From NCBI GenBank assembly GCA_002695445.1, contig NZOY01000020.1, positions 1 through 5,802 of the forward strand: DNA of 5,802 bases, given 5' to 3'. Of the stretch, positions 1-5,802 are shown piece by piece. The notes below the pieces were generated by a model that had not been told where the DNA came from, ran no database searches, and saw only the letters and a list, made by a program, of their open reading frames with translations. Position numbers and translations under genes: made by a program. The DNA is from Flavobacteriaceae bacterium (GTDB taxonomy: Bacteria; Bacteroidota; Bacteroidia; Flavobacteriales; Flavobacteriaceae). The stretch's first letter is position 1. Every line of letters begins with the position of its first letter.

Positions 1-3
1 TTT

Positions 4-345
4 ATGAGGGTTTTTCTATTTGTTCTTTTTTTGACCATTCAACAGCCAAAGGTGGAGGTATTAGAAAAAATAAAATATCAGGATTTGGTGAGAAAAGGAT
101 ATACGATTATCGACGTCAGAACTCCTGAGGAGTTCGCAGAAGGTCATATAGAAGGAGCACAAAACATCAATGTAAAATCTGAGGCCTTTGTAGCAGAAAT
201 TGAAAATCTCCCGAAATCAGATACTCTATTGATTTATTGTCGTACTGGAAAGAGAAGTATTTATGCCGCACAAGTCATGGTTTCTTTTGGTTTCCAAAAA
301 ATTTATGATCTTGATGGTGGTTTTTTAAATTGGAAAACAGAGTAG
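4..345 (+). CDS. Small rhodanese-like domain protein
   Basis: This is a 113-residue single-domain rhodanese. What is seen: the entrance motif I-D-V-R-T-P-E-E-F (36-44) followed by G-H-I-E-G-A (47-52), then the active-site loop C79-R-T-G-K-R-S, and the closing D-L-D-G-G-F-x-x-W segment (102-110). Proteins of this family carry sulfur as a persulfide on the loop cysteine, and single-domain forms usually act as sulfur carriers or redox partners. The physiological donor and acceptor cannot be read from the sequence. Residues 2-12 are strongly hydrophobic (V-F-L-F-V-L-F-L), which could be a short export signal or membrane anchor. There is no lipobox cysteine and no clear signal peptidase site, so export is uncertain. 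The ATG lies three bases from the window edge and the frame upstream is still open there, so a longer N-terminus is possible. The gene converges with the peptidase gene and shares no operon with the other genes shown. Confidence 0.88.
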   Translation: MRVFLFVLFLTIQQPKVEVLEKIKYQDLVRKGYTIIDVRTPEEFAEGHIEGAQNINVKSEAFVAEIENLPKSDTLLIYCRTGKRSIYAAQVMVSFGFQKIYDLDGGFLNWKTE

Positions 346-456
346 TTCAGGTTGGTTTTCGTAAAACTAATTAATAATAGAATTTAGCACAAAAAACGGC
401 GTAATCTGAAAACTTTTTTTAACTCAATTCTAATAATATAATTATAAAAAAAATTG
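346..456. other. Convergent intergenic gap, no clear terminator
   Basis: These 111 very A/T-rich bases separate the 3' ends of the rhodanese and peptidase genes, where transcription from both sides should end. The visible structure is weak: a 5-bp hairpin GTTTT-CGT-AAAAC at 355-367, and a widely spaced pairing of GTTTTC (355-360) with GAAAAC (408-413) that runs into seven T at 414-420. On the minus strand a run of T corresponds to 446-453, but no G/C-rich stem precedes it. I see no coding sequence or RNA gene here. Confidence 0.5.
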
Positions 457-2481
457 TCAATCATTGATTAGTCCTGCCCTTTTGAGTAAGGCATTTGGAT
501 CAGGAGCTTTACCTCTAAATCTTTTATAAAGAACCAGAGGATGTTCAGTACCACCTTTGGAGAGGATATTTTCCTCAAAAGATTTTGAAGTTTGGGAATC
601 AAAAATCCCTTTTTCCAAAAACAAATCAAAAGCATCAGCATCCAGTACCTCCGCCCATTTGTAGCTATAGTATCCTGCAGAATAGCCCCCTTGAAAAATA
701 TGAGAAAAGGCAGTGCTGGCACAATTTTCAGGGTAGTCTCTTAAAAACTGTACCCGATTTAAAATAGAACTTTCATGGGATTTCACAGAATTTATATCAG
801 TGGCCTGATAACCGTGGTAGGATAAGTCAAGAAAGCTGAAGCCTAACTGTCTAAGCGTCTGTAATCCTTGTTGAAAATGTGCGGATTTTTTTATTCTATT
901 GATGTATTTCATAGGAATTACTTCATTCGTTTTATAGTGTTTGGCAAAAAGCTCGAGGGCCTCTTTTTCATAGCACCAATTTTCCATAATCTGGCTTGGA
1001 AGTTCCACAAAATCCCAAAAAACATTTGTACCACTCAAACCTGAATAGTTAGTATTGGCCAAAATACCGTGTAGAGCATGACCAAACTCATGGAATAAAG
1101 TGGTCACCTCCTCAAAGGTTAATAGTGAAGGGGAAGTGGATGTAGGTTTTGAAAAGTTACAGACAATTGATATATGAGGCCTTTGTCCCTTTTTCTGTCC
1201 ACGATAGGAAGTCATCCATGCGCCATTTCGCTTTCCAGGTCTAGGGAAAAAATCAGTATAGAGTAAGGCATGAAATTCCCCCTCTCGATTGAAAACTTCA
1301 TAGACCTCCACATCGCAATGATAACCTTCTAAAGCGCTATTTTTTTTAAAGTGTAAGCCATACAATTTATTTGCGATTTCAAACACACCTGTTTTTACTT
1401 TTTCTAATGGAAAATAGGGTTTAATCTCTTGTTCGTCAAGTTCCAATAGGGCTTGTTTTAGTTTTTCCGACACAAATGCCGTATCCCATTTTTCAAGTTT
1501 ATTTAGACCCAAGTTAAGTAGGGCAAATTTTTCCATTTTTTTCCATTCGCTTTTGGCAGCTGGATAGGCCTTCAAAAATAATTCCTCCAAAAAACTTTGA
1601 ACTTTTTCCTCCGAGGTGGCCATGCGTTCCTCCAGTACAAAAGCTGCGTGAGATTCGTAACCAAGTAATTCGGCTCGTTTTTTTCGAAGCTTAATTAACT
1701 TTAGTATGATCGTGGTATTGTTGTTAGAATTATCTTGAAAACCGCGACGCCCGTAGGCTAAACAAATTTCTTTCCGTAATTCTCGGTTTTCGGCATAGGT
1801 GACAAAAGGGACATAACTGGGATAATCCAATGTAAAAACCCACCCTTCTTTTTCCATGGATTGAGCAGTTTCCCGAGCCATTTCTTTAACTTGATTAGGC
1901 AATCCTTTTAGATCTTTTTCTTGGGTGATATGAAGTTCATAAGCATGGGTATCGGCCAAAACATTTTCACCGAATGTCAGGCTTAGTTTAGCAATCTCAA
2001 TATCTATTTCACGTAATTTATTTTTTTTATCTTCTTTGAGTAATGCACCGTTCCTGGCAAAACCTTTGTATTCTTTTTCTAAGAGAGTTTCTTGTTCGAC
2101 AGTAAGATTTTCTTGCTCTTTTTTTTCGTGGACTGCTTTAATGCGTTCAAACAAGGCTTGATTTAGTCTTACATCGTTTTGGAATTGAGTAAGCAGTTGT
2201 GATGCACGCTTAGTAATTTTTTGAATGGCCTCTGAGGTTTCGGCACTGTTAAGATTAAATAAAATCAAACTGTTTCGCTCCAATAATACCCCTACGTTTT
2301 GCATAGTTTCGATGGTATTTTTAAAATTTGGAGCTGCAGTTTGGCTCACTATTTTATCAATTCCTTCCAGTGCATTTTTGATGTTTTTTTTAAGGGCAGG
2401 AATAAAATGTTCCGGTTGTATAGTGCTGAACGGGATAGACTCGTGGGGGGTATCAAAAACAGATAATAGTGGGTTTTCCAA
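457..2481 (-). CDS. dcp: M3-family zinc oligopeptidase, Dcp-like
   Basis: This is a 674-residue zinc metallopeptidase of family M3 (thimet oligopeptidase / oligopeptidase A / Dcp group), which in bacteria degrades short peptides. The zinc site is H464-E-F-G-H468 within T-L-F-H-E-F-G-H-A-L-H-G. The third ligand is E493 in D-F-V-E-L-P-S-Q, 25 residues after the second histidine as is usual for M3. A tyrosine-rich substrate-binding loop G-G-Y-S-A-G-Y-Y-S-Y-K-W lies at 598-609. Segments such as K-P-Y-F (354-357), S-G-T-N (483-486) and F-R-G-K-A-P (655-660) resemble peptidyl-dipeptidase Dcp more than OpdA, so the symbol is a family-level call. No signal peptide is visible, so it is probably cytoplasmic. 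The start is TTG: the frame upstream has no ATG or GTG before an in-frame TAA at 2512-2514, the next ATG would be residue 60, and translation from TTG gives the N-P-L-L opening common in this family. It begins 4 bases after the purE stop, so it is probably cotranscribed with and coupled to purE. Confidence 0.93.
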   Translation of the reverse strand: MENPLLSVFDTPHESIPFSTIQPEHFIPALKKNIKNALEGIDKIVSQTAAPNFKNTIETMQNVGVLLERNSLILFNLNSAETSEAIQKITKRASQLLTQFQNDVRLNQALFERIKAVHEKKEQENLTVEQETLLEKEYKGFARNGALLKEDKKNKLREIDIEIAKLSLTFGENVLADTHAYELHITQEKDLKGLPNQVKEMARETAQSMEKEGWVFTLDYPSYVPFVTYAENRELRKEICLAYGRRGFQDNSNNNTTIILKLIKLRKKRAELLGYESHAAFVLEERMATSEEKVQSFLEELFLKAYPAAKSEWKKMEKFALLNLGLNKLEKWDTAFVSEKLKQALLELDEQEIKPYFPLEKVKTGVFEIANKLYGLHFKKNSALEGYHCDVEVYEVFNREGEFHALLYTDFFPRPGKRNGAWMTSYRGQKKGQRPHISIVCNFSKPTSTSPSLLTFEEVTTLFHEFGHALHGILANTNYSGLSGTNVFWDFVELPSQIMENWCYEKEALELFAKHYKTNEVIPMKYINRIKKSAHFQQGLQTLRQLGFSFLDLSYHGYQATDINSVKSHESSILNRVQFLRDYPENCASTAFSHIFQGGYSAGYYSYKWAEVLDADAFDLFLEKGIFDSQTSKSFEENILSKGGTEHPLVLYKRFRGKAPDPNALLKRAGLIND

Positions 2482-2485
2482 TATT

Positions 2486-2971
2486 TTAAGGGTTAATTTT
2501 TTTACTGCTGTTTATGACTTTCGTTTTGAGTTCCTCCTTATAATGATTAACTTTTTCTAGAATTGAGGGATCAGAAGTTCCAACAATTTGTGCGGCCAAA
2601 ATACCAGCATTTTTAGCGCCGTCTAGTGCTACGGTTGCAACTGGAACGCCACCTGGCATTTGCAAAATTGATAAAACGGAATCCCAACCATCAATTGAGT
2701 TGCTAGATCTAATGGGAACTCCAATAACTGGCAATGGTGTAAACGAGGCAATCATTCCTGGTAAATGAGCAGCTCCTCCAGCACCAGCGATTATTACTTT
2801 AAGTCCTTTTTGATGGGCTTTTTTACCATATTCCATCATTTTTTCAGGAGTGCGATGAGCCGAAACAATATCGACTTCAATTTCGACATCAAAGTTCTTT
2901 AAAATATCTATTGCTTCTTTCATGACGGGTAAGTCCGACTTGCTTCCCATTATTATTCCTACTTTTACCAT
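2486..2971 (-). CDS. purE: N5-CAIR mutase, class I PurE
   Basis: This is a complete 161-residue protein of normal length for bacterial PurE. It rearranges N5-carboxyaminoimidazole ribonucleotide (N5-CAIR) to CAIR, the second half of AIR carboxylation in de novo purine synthesis. Visible family motifs are G-S-K-S-D-L-P-V-M (9-17), S-A-H-R-T-P (37-42) with the conserved histidine H39, [12 protein letters not shown] (62-73), and [12 protein letters not shown] (104-115). The S-A-H-R-T-P form and the adjacent PurK both point to class I, the mutase that uses N5-CAIR, not to the class II enzyme that carboxylates AIR directly. Its ATG follows the purK stop after a single base (TAA-A-ATG) with no Shine-Dalgarno sequence, so translational coupling to purK is likely. 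The C-terminal tail is lysine- and asparagine-rich, which is unremarkable. The call is firm. Confidence 0.98.
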   Translation of the reverse strand: MVKVGIIMGSKSDLPVMKEAIDILKNFDVEIEVDIVSAHRTPEKMMEYGKKAHQKGLKVIIAGAGGAAHLPGMIASFTPLPVIGVPIRSSNSIDGWDSVLSILQMPGGVPVATVALDGAKNAGILAAQIVGTSDPSILEKVNHYKEELKTKVINSSKKINP

Positions 2972-2972
2972 T

Positions 2973-4127
2973 TTATTTTGCTATTACTGATATTATATCT
3001 TTAACTTTTTCTGCAATCTTTCTTGCAATTGTTAACTCTGGGTGTATTACAGTCACATGACCCATTTTTCTGAAGGGACGTGTTTCTTTTTTTCCATAAA
3101 TATGAGGAATAACCCCATCAATTTCTAAAATTTTATCTATGTTTTTATAATGTACAGGTCCAGTGTGGCCTTCAGCCCCTACCAGATTAACCATTACCCC
3201 TGCAATTTTACTTTCTGTTTTTCCAAGGGGTAAGTCCAAAACAGCCCTTATATGCTGTTCAAATTGACAGGTATAGGAGGCCTCTATGCTGAAGTGGCCA
3301 CTATTATGTGGTCGAGGTGCTACCTCATTAACAATTATTTCTTCGTCTGAGATGAGAAATAACTCTACAGCAAGGAGTCCAATTTGCCCATAAGCTTCTG
3401 CAGTTTTAAGTGCAATTTCAACTGCTCTTTCTTCTGCCGCATTTGATATTCTGGCAGGGCATAAAATATATTCTACTTGATTTGCAACTGGATGAAATTC
3501 AGATTCTACAACTGGATAGTTGACTATTTCACCTTTTGGTCTTCTGCAAATGATTACTGACAATTCTTTTTTGAATTTTATCACCTCTTCAATTAGACAA
3601 GGGCCAGGTTTTAACTCTTCCAATTCTTTATCTGATTGAACTACTGATACTCCATAGCCATCATAGCCCATCTCTGCAGATTTCCATACGAAAGGATAAG
3701 ATATTTTTCCTTTAATAATTTCATCTTTTAAATCATTTAAAGATTTAAATTCCTGGAATACAGCAGTTGGTATATCATTCTCCTGGTAAAATTTTTTTTG
3801 TAAACATTTGTTTTGAATGGTCTTAAGAACGTGAGGCTGAGGGTAAACGGCTACCCCTTCTTGCTCCAGCTTTTCCAATGCTTCAACATTCACCTTTTCA
3901 ATCTCAATTGTCAAAACATCAACATCTTTACCAAAGTTATACACGGTTTGATAATCTGTTAAGTCTCCTTGAACAAAAATATCAGAGGCGAGACGACCGG
4001 GTGCATTTTTATCTGGATCAAGGACTTTAGTTTTAATATCCAATTTACGAGTGGAATAGAGTAACATTTTTCCTAATTGACCACCACCTAGAATACCGAG
4101 AGTTTTAGTTGTAGAAAAAAAATTCAC
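2973..4127 (-). CDS. purK: N5-CAIR synthetase PurK (ATP-grasp)
   Basis: This 384-residue ATP-grasp enzyme makes N5-CAIR from AIR, bicarbonate and ATP, and hands it to PurE, encoded next. The N-terminal nucleotide-binding-like domain opens with [13 protein letters not shown] (10-22). The ATP-grasp domain shows [12 protein letters not shown] (148-159) with its glycine-rich loop, and the metal- and substrate-binding segment [12 protein letters not shown] (267-278). The C-terminal domain carries K-M-G-H-V-T-V (354-360). Length and order are normal for PurK. The start is GTG at 4127-4125: the codon directly before it in frame is TAA, so no longer protein is possible, and the next ATG (residue 21) would remove the glycine loop. 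There is no Shine-Dalgarno sequence. It is the first gene of the leftward purK-purE-peptidase unit and is divergent from adk. Confidence 0.97.
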   Translation of the reverse strand: MNFFSTTKTLGILGGGQLGKMLLYSTRKLDIKTKVLDPDKNAPGRLASDIFVQGDLTDYQTVYNFGKDVDVLTIEIEKVNVEALEKLEQEGVAVYPQPHVLKTIQNKCLQKKFYQENDIPTAVFQEFKSLNDLKDEIIKGKISYPFVWKSAEMGYDGYGVSVVQSDKELEELKPGPCLIEEVIKFKKELSVIICRRPKGEIVNYPVVESEFHPVANQVEYILCPARISNAAEERAVEIALKTAEAYGQIGLLAVELFLISDEEIIVNEVAPRPHNSGHFSIEASYTCQFEQHIRAVLDLPLGKTESKIAGVMVNLVGAEGHTGPVHYKNIDKILEIDGVIPHIYGKKETRPFRKMGHVTVIHPELTIARKIAEKVKDIISVIAK

Positions 4128-4140
4128 TTATAATTTTTTA

Positions 4141-4148
4141 CAAAAATA
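4141..4148 (-). promoter_or_regulatory. Candidate -7 element for purK
   Basis: Read on the minus strand this is TATTTTTG, an exact match to the TAnnTTTG -7 consensus known for Bacteroidota primary sigma promoters. Only 13 bases separate it from the purK GTG, so transcripts would have a leader of under about ten bases. No convincing TTG -33 element lies at 19-21 bases upstream; the nearest TTG (minus strand, 4178-4176) is 27 bases away. In such an A/T-rich region the match could be chance. Confidence 0.35.
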
Positions 4149-4149
4149 A

Positions 4150-4196
4150 GGATATCTTTTGGGCTTAGAAAAAAACAACACATTTTGGATATCTTT
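4150..4196 (+). repeat. Direct repeat of GGATATCTTT, two copies
   Basis: The ten bases GGATATCTTT occur at 4150-4159 and again at 4187-4196, with starts 37 bases apart. Each copy contains the palindrome GATATC and a TATCTTT string resembling a Bacteroidota -7 element on the plus strand. They may be two promoter cores, a repeated regulator site, or coincidence. The repeat itself is directly visible; any function is inference. Confidence 0.7.
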
Positions 4197-4197
4197 A
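4190..4197 (+). promoter_or_regulatory. Candidate -7 element for adk
   Basis: TATCTTTA differs at its last base from the TAnnTTTG consensus and ends 16 bases before the adk ATG, a plausible distance for a short leader. It is the downstream copy of the GGATATCTTT repeat. A -33 TTG at the usual spacing is missing: the nearest, TTTTG at 4157-4161, is 28 bases upstream. That TTTTG is better spaced (18 bases) for an alternative weak element, ACATTTTG at 4180-4187, so the exact promoter is uncertain. Confidence 0.35.
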
Positions 4198-4213
4198 CAA
4201 TAAATAAAAATAA

Positions 4214-4789
4214 ATGATTAATATAGTACTCTTTGGAAAACCCGGAGCTGGTAAGGGAACTCAGGCAGATATTTTAAAAAAACACTACGAATTATTCCAC
4301 ATTTCCACAGGTGATTTATTTCGTTATCATATTCAAGGCTCAACTGACCTAGGGATATTGGCAAAATCCTATATGGATAAGGGTGATTTGGTTCCAGATA
4401 AAGTAACGATTGATATGCTTGAAGAGACTGTAACCCAAAATTCAAATGTTAAAGGCTTTATATTTGATGGTTTTCCAAGAACTACTGGCCAAGCAGAAGC
4501 ATTGGATGCCTTCTTAACTAATAAATCGATGAGTATAACGGCAACAATTGCCTTAGAGGCAAATGATAAAATTTTGACAGAAAGGCTTATTAATAGAGGA
4601 AAGACAAGTGGCAGAGTCGACGATCAAGATGAAAATAAGATAAGAAATCGCTTTGAGGAATACAACAATAAGACAGCACCATTAAAAAGCTTTTATTCTA
4701 CTCAAGGGAAATTCTATAGTGTTAATGGTATCGGAAGTGTCGAAGAAATCACCCAACGTCTGACCAGGCTAATTGACGGCTTTTTGTAA
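4214..4789 (+). CDS. adk: Adenylate kinase, short-lid form
   Basis: This complete 191-residue adenylate kinase interconverts ATP + AMP and 2 ADP in the cytoplasm and so sets the adenylate energy balance. The P-loop is [10 protein letters not shown] (8-17), followed by the AMP-binding segment S-T-G-D-L-F-R (31-37) and D-G-F-P-R-T (85-90) with the conserved arginine R88. The lid region [10 protein letters not shown] (128-137) is short and lacks the four-cysteine zinc site and long insertion found in many Gram-positive and some proteobacterial enzymes, which accounts for the modest length. The ATG is preceded by an A/T-rich stretch with no Shine-Dalgarno sequence. The gene is divergent from purK and followed after 7 bases by obg, so it probably leads an adk-obg operon. 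Its link to the neighbours is purine nucleotide metabolism. The call is firm. Confidence 0.98.
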   Translation: MINIVLFGKPGAGKGTQADILKKHYELFHISTGDLFRYHIQGSTDLGILAKSYMDKGDLVPDKVTIDMLEETVTQNSNVKGFIFDGFPRTTGQAEALDAFLTNKSMSITATIALEANDKILTERLINRGKTSGRVDDQDENKIRNRFEEYNNKTAPLKSFYSTQGKFYSVNGIGSVEEITQRLTRLIDGFL

Positions 4790-4796
4790 AAGAATT

Positions 4797-5802
4797 ATGA
4801 CCGAAGCAAATTTTGTTGATTATGTTAAACTAATCGTTAGATCAGGAAATGGTGGTAAGGGTTCCATGCATTTACACAGAGAAAAATTTATTACCAAGGG
4901 TGGTCCCGATGGAGGCGATGGAGGAAGGGGAGGCCATATTATTATCCGAACTAATCGAAATTTATGGACCCTCTATACTTTCAAGTTTAAACGTCATTTT
5001 GATGCGGGACATGGAGCTGACGGTGGTAAAAGTAGGAGTTCAGGTGCTGCGGGTAAGGACGTATTTATAGACGTTCCTATTGGAACAGTAGTGAAAGATA
5101 GCCAAACTAATAAAGTCATTTTTGAGTTAATTGAACCAAACCAAGAAATTGTATTGTTAGAAGGAGGAAAGGGTGGCTTGGGTAATTGGAATTTTAGATC
5201 CTCAATCAATCAAACTCCTCGTTATGCTCAACAAGGAATTCCGGGTAAGGAATTAAAAATTATCATGGAGCTTAAGGTACTTGCTGATGTTGGTTTAGTG
5301 GGTTTCCCAAATGCAGGTAAATCAACGTTATTGAAATCATTAACTGCAGCAAAACCAAAAGTTGCTGATTATGAGTTTACTACATTAAAACCCAATTTGG
5401 GTATTGTACCTTACAGAAACTTTCAATCATTTATAATGGCAGATATCCCGGGTATCATTGAGGGGGCATCAAGAGGAAAGGGGTTAGGTCATTATTTTTT
5501 AAGACACATTGAGAGAAATTCTTTACTTCTGTTTATTATCCCAGTTGACCAAAAAGATGTAAAAAAATCTTTTGAAATTTTAATGAATGAATTGAAAAAA
5601 TATAACTCTGAATTAATGCATAAGGATTTTATAGTTGCATTTTCTAAGTGTGATTTATTGGATAATGAACTAAAAGTGGAGTTTGATAAAGAAATTAAGA
5701 AAAAATTTAAAGGTATTCCATATTGTATGATCTCAGCAATTGATGAGTTTGGTTTAACAGAGTTGAAAGATTTGATATGGAGAATTTTAAACACGACAGA
5801 TG
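4797..5802 (+). CDS. obg: Obg/CgtA ribosome-assembly GTPase, 3' end cut by window
   Basis: The frame runs from ATG at 4797 to the window edge without a stop: 335 codons plus one base. Obg proteins bind GTP and GDP, act in large-subunit ribosome assembly and respond to (p)ppGpp. The N-terminal Obg fold occupies about residues 1-157, with its glycine-rich segments [12 protein letters not shown] (35-46) and G-G-K-G-G-L-G-N (123-130). The GTPase domain follows: G1 G-F-P-N-A-G-K-S-T (169-177), G2 threonines 195-196, G3 D-I-P-G (216-219), G4 S-K-C-D (283-286) and G5 S-A-I (313-315). G4 is unusual in having serine where N or T is typical. From memory, Bacteroidota Obg proteins are about 330-340 residues and lack the variable C-terminal domain, so the stop is probably just outside the window. 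The 7-base gap after adk suggests an operon. There is no hpt gene between them. Confidence 0.96.
   Translation, partial: MTEANFVDYVKLIVRSGNGGKGSMHLHREKFITKGGPDGGDGGRGGHIIIRTNRNLWTLYTFKFKRHFDAGHGADGGKSRSSGAAGKDVFIDVPIGTVVKDSQTNKVIFELIEPNQEIVLLEGGKGGLGNWNFRSSINQTPRYAQQGIPGKELKIIMELKVLADVGLVGFPNAGKSTLLKSLTAAKPKVADYEFTTLKPNLGIVPYRNFQSFIMADIPGIIEGASRGKGLGHYFLRHIERNSLLLFIIPVDQKDVKKSFEILMNELKKYNSELMHKDFIVAFSKCDLLDNELKVEFDKEIKKKFKGIPYCMISAIDEFGLTELKDLIWRILNTTD

Larger units (their letters stand above)
4128..4213. promoter_or_regulatory. Divergent purK/adk promoter region
   Basis: These 86 A/T-rich bases must hold the promoters for purK leftwards and adk rightwards, because both genes begin divergent transcription units. 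The region is too short for a purine riboswitch on either side in addition to the promoters, and I see no riboswitch-like stem pattern. The notable content is a repeated GGATATCTTT and several TAnnTTTG-like elements, listed separately. The bases just before both starts are A/T-rich without a Shine-Dalgarno sequence. Confidence 0.7.

Noticed and set aside
355..420. Possible rho-independent terminator between rhodanese and peptidase
   Set aside because: The only stems are a 5-bp A/T hairpin or a 6-bp pairing across a 47-base loop; neither is a G/C-rich stem directly before a T run.
468..722. Open frame on the minus strand inside the peptidase gene
   Set aside because: It overlaps the 3' part of the M3 peptidase in another frame; the peptidase frame carries conserved motifs through this stretch and this one shows no family resemblance.
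585..767. Open frame on the plus strand opposite the peptidase gene
   Set aside because: Antisense to a well-conserved coding region, only 60 codons, with no recognisable domain.
2225..2560. 111-codon plus-strand open frame spanning the purE/peptidase junction
   Set aside because: It is antisense to two real genes; its hydrophobic look is what the reverse of lysine/glutamate-rich coding sequence produces.
4128..4213. Purine riboswitch upstream of purK or adk
   Set aside because: The space is too short once promoters are allowed for, and no three-way junction pattern of paired segments is visible.
4218..4445. Minus-strand open frame within adk
   Set aside because: Lies opposite the adenylate kinase P-loop and AMP-binding region; no independent support.
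4849..5209. Two open frames (4849-5070 plus, 4994-5209 minus) in the 5' part of obg
   Set aside because: Both overlap the glycine-rich Obg fold in other frames or on the other strand. The real obg frame starts at 4797 and is easy to miss because it has no stop inside the window.
5492..5794. 100-codon minus-strand open frame near the right edge
   Set aside because: Antisense to the GTPase domain of obg, whose G4 and G5 motifs lie in this stretch on the plus strand.
1..5802. CRISPR array, transposon ends, tRNA or defence genes
   Set aside because: No regularly spaced repeats, terminal inverted repeats, tRNA-like cloverleaf or defence-type protein was seen; coding genes are all conserved housekeeping types and leave only two gaps, of 111 and 86 bases.

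Overview
This is a housekeeping segment of a chromosome, most likely from a member of the Bacteroidota. The reasons are: (1) the Obg and Dcp-type peptidase sequences read like those of that phylum; (2) no gene has a clear Shine-Dalgarno sequence, and upstream regions are A/T-rich; (3) the one divergent promoter region carries TAnnTTTG-like -7 elements. A finer placement, for example Cytophagales, is only an impression from the gene order. Base composition is A/T-rich throughout, and nothing suggests a mobile element, a phage or recent transfer.

Layout, left to right. A small single-domain rhodanese protein (4-345, +) sits at the left edge and converges across a 111-base gap with a leftward three-gene unit. 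Read in its own direction, that unit is purK (4127-2973, GTG start), purE (2971-2486, ATG start, 1-base gap) and an M3-family Dcp-like zinc oligopeptidase (2481-457, TTG start, 4-base gap). An 86-base divergent promoter region (4128-4213) separates it from a rightward pair: adk (4214-4789) and obg (from 4797, 7-base gap). The obg reading frame is still open at the right edge, with 335 codons visible.

How the genes work together. PurK and PurE perform the two-step carboxylation of AIR in de novo purine synthesis (AIR to N5-CAIR to CAIR). Adenylate kinase interconverts AMP, ADP and ATP, and Obg is a ribosome-associated GTPase that responds to guanine nucleotide state. One short control region may therefore set purine synthesis leftwards and nucleotide use and ribosome assembly rightwards. 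The peptidase appears to share the pur transcript by position only; no biochemical link is evident.

I found no convincing undescribed system. The points most worth a second look are the repeated GGATATCTTT element and overlapping promoter candidates between purK and adk, the three different start codons along the tightly packed purK-purE-peptidase unit, and the SKCD version of the Obg G4 motif.
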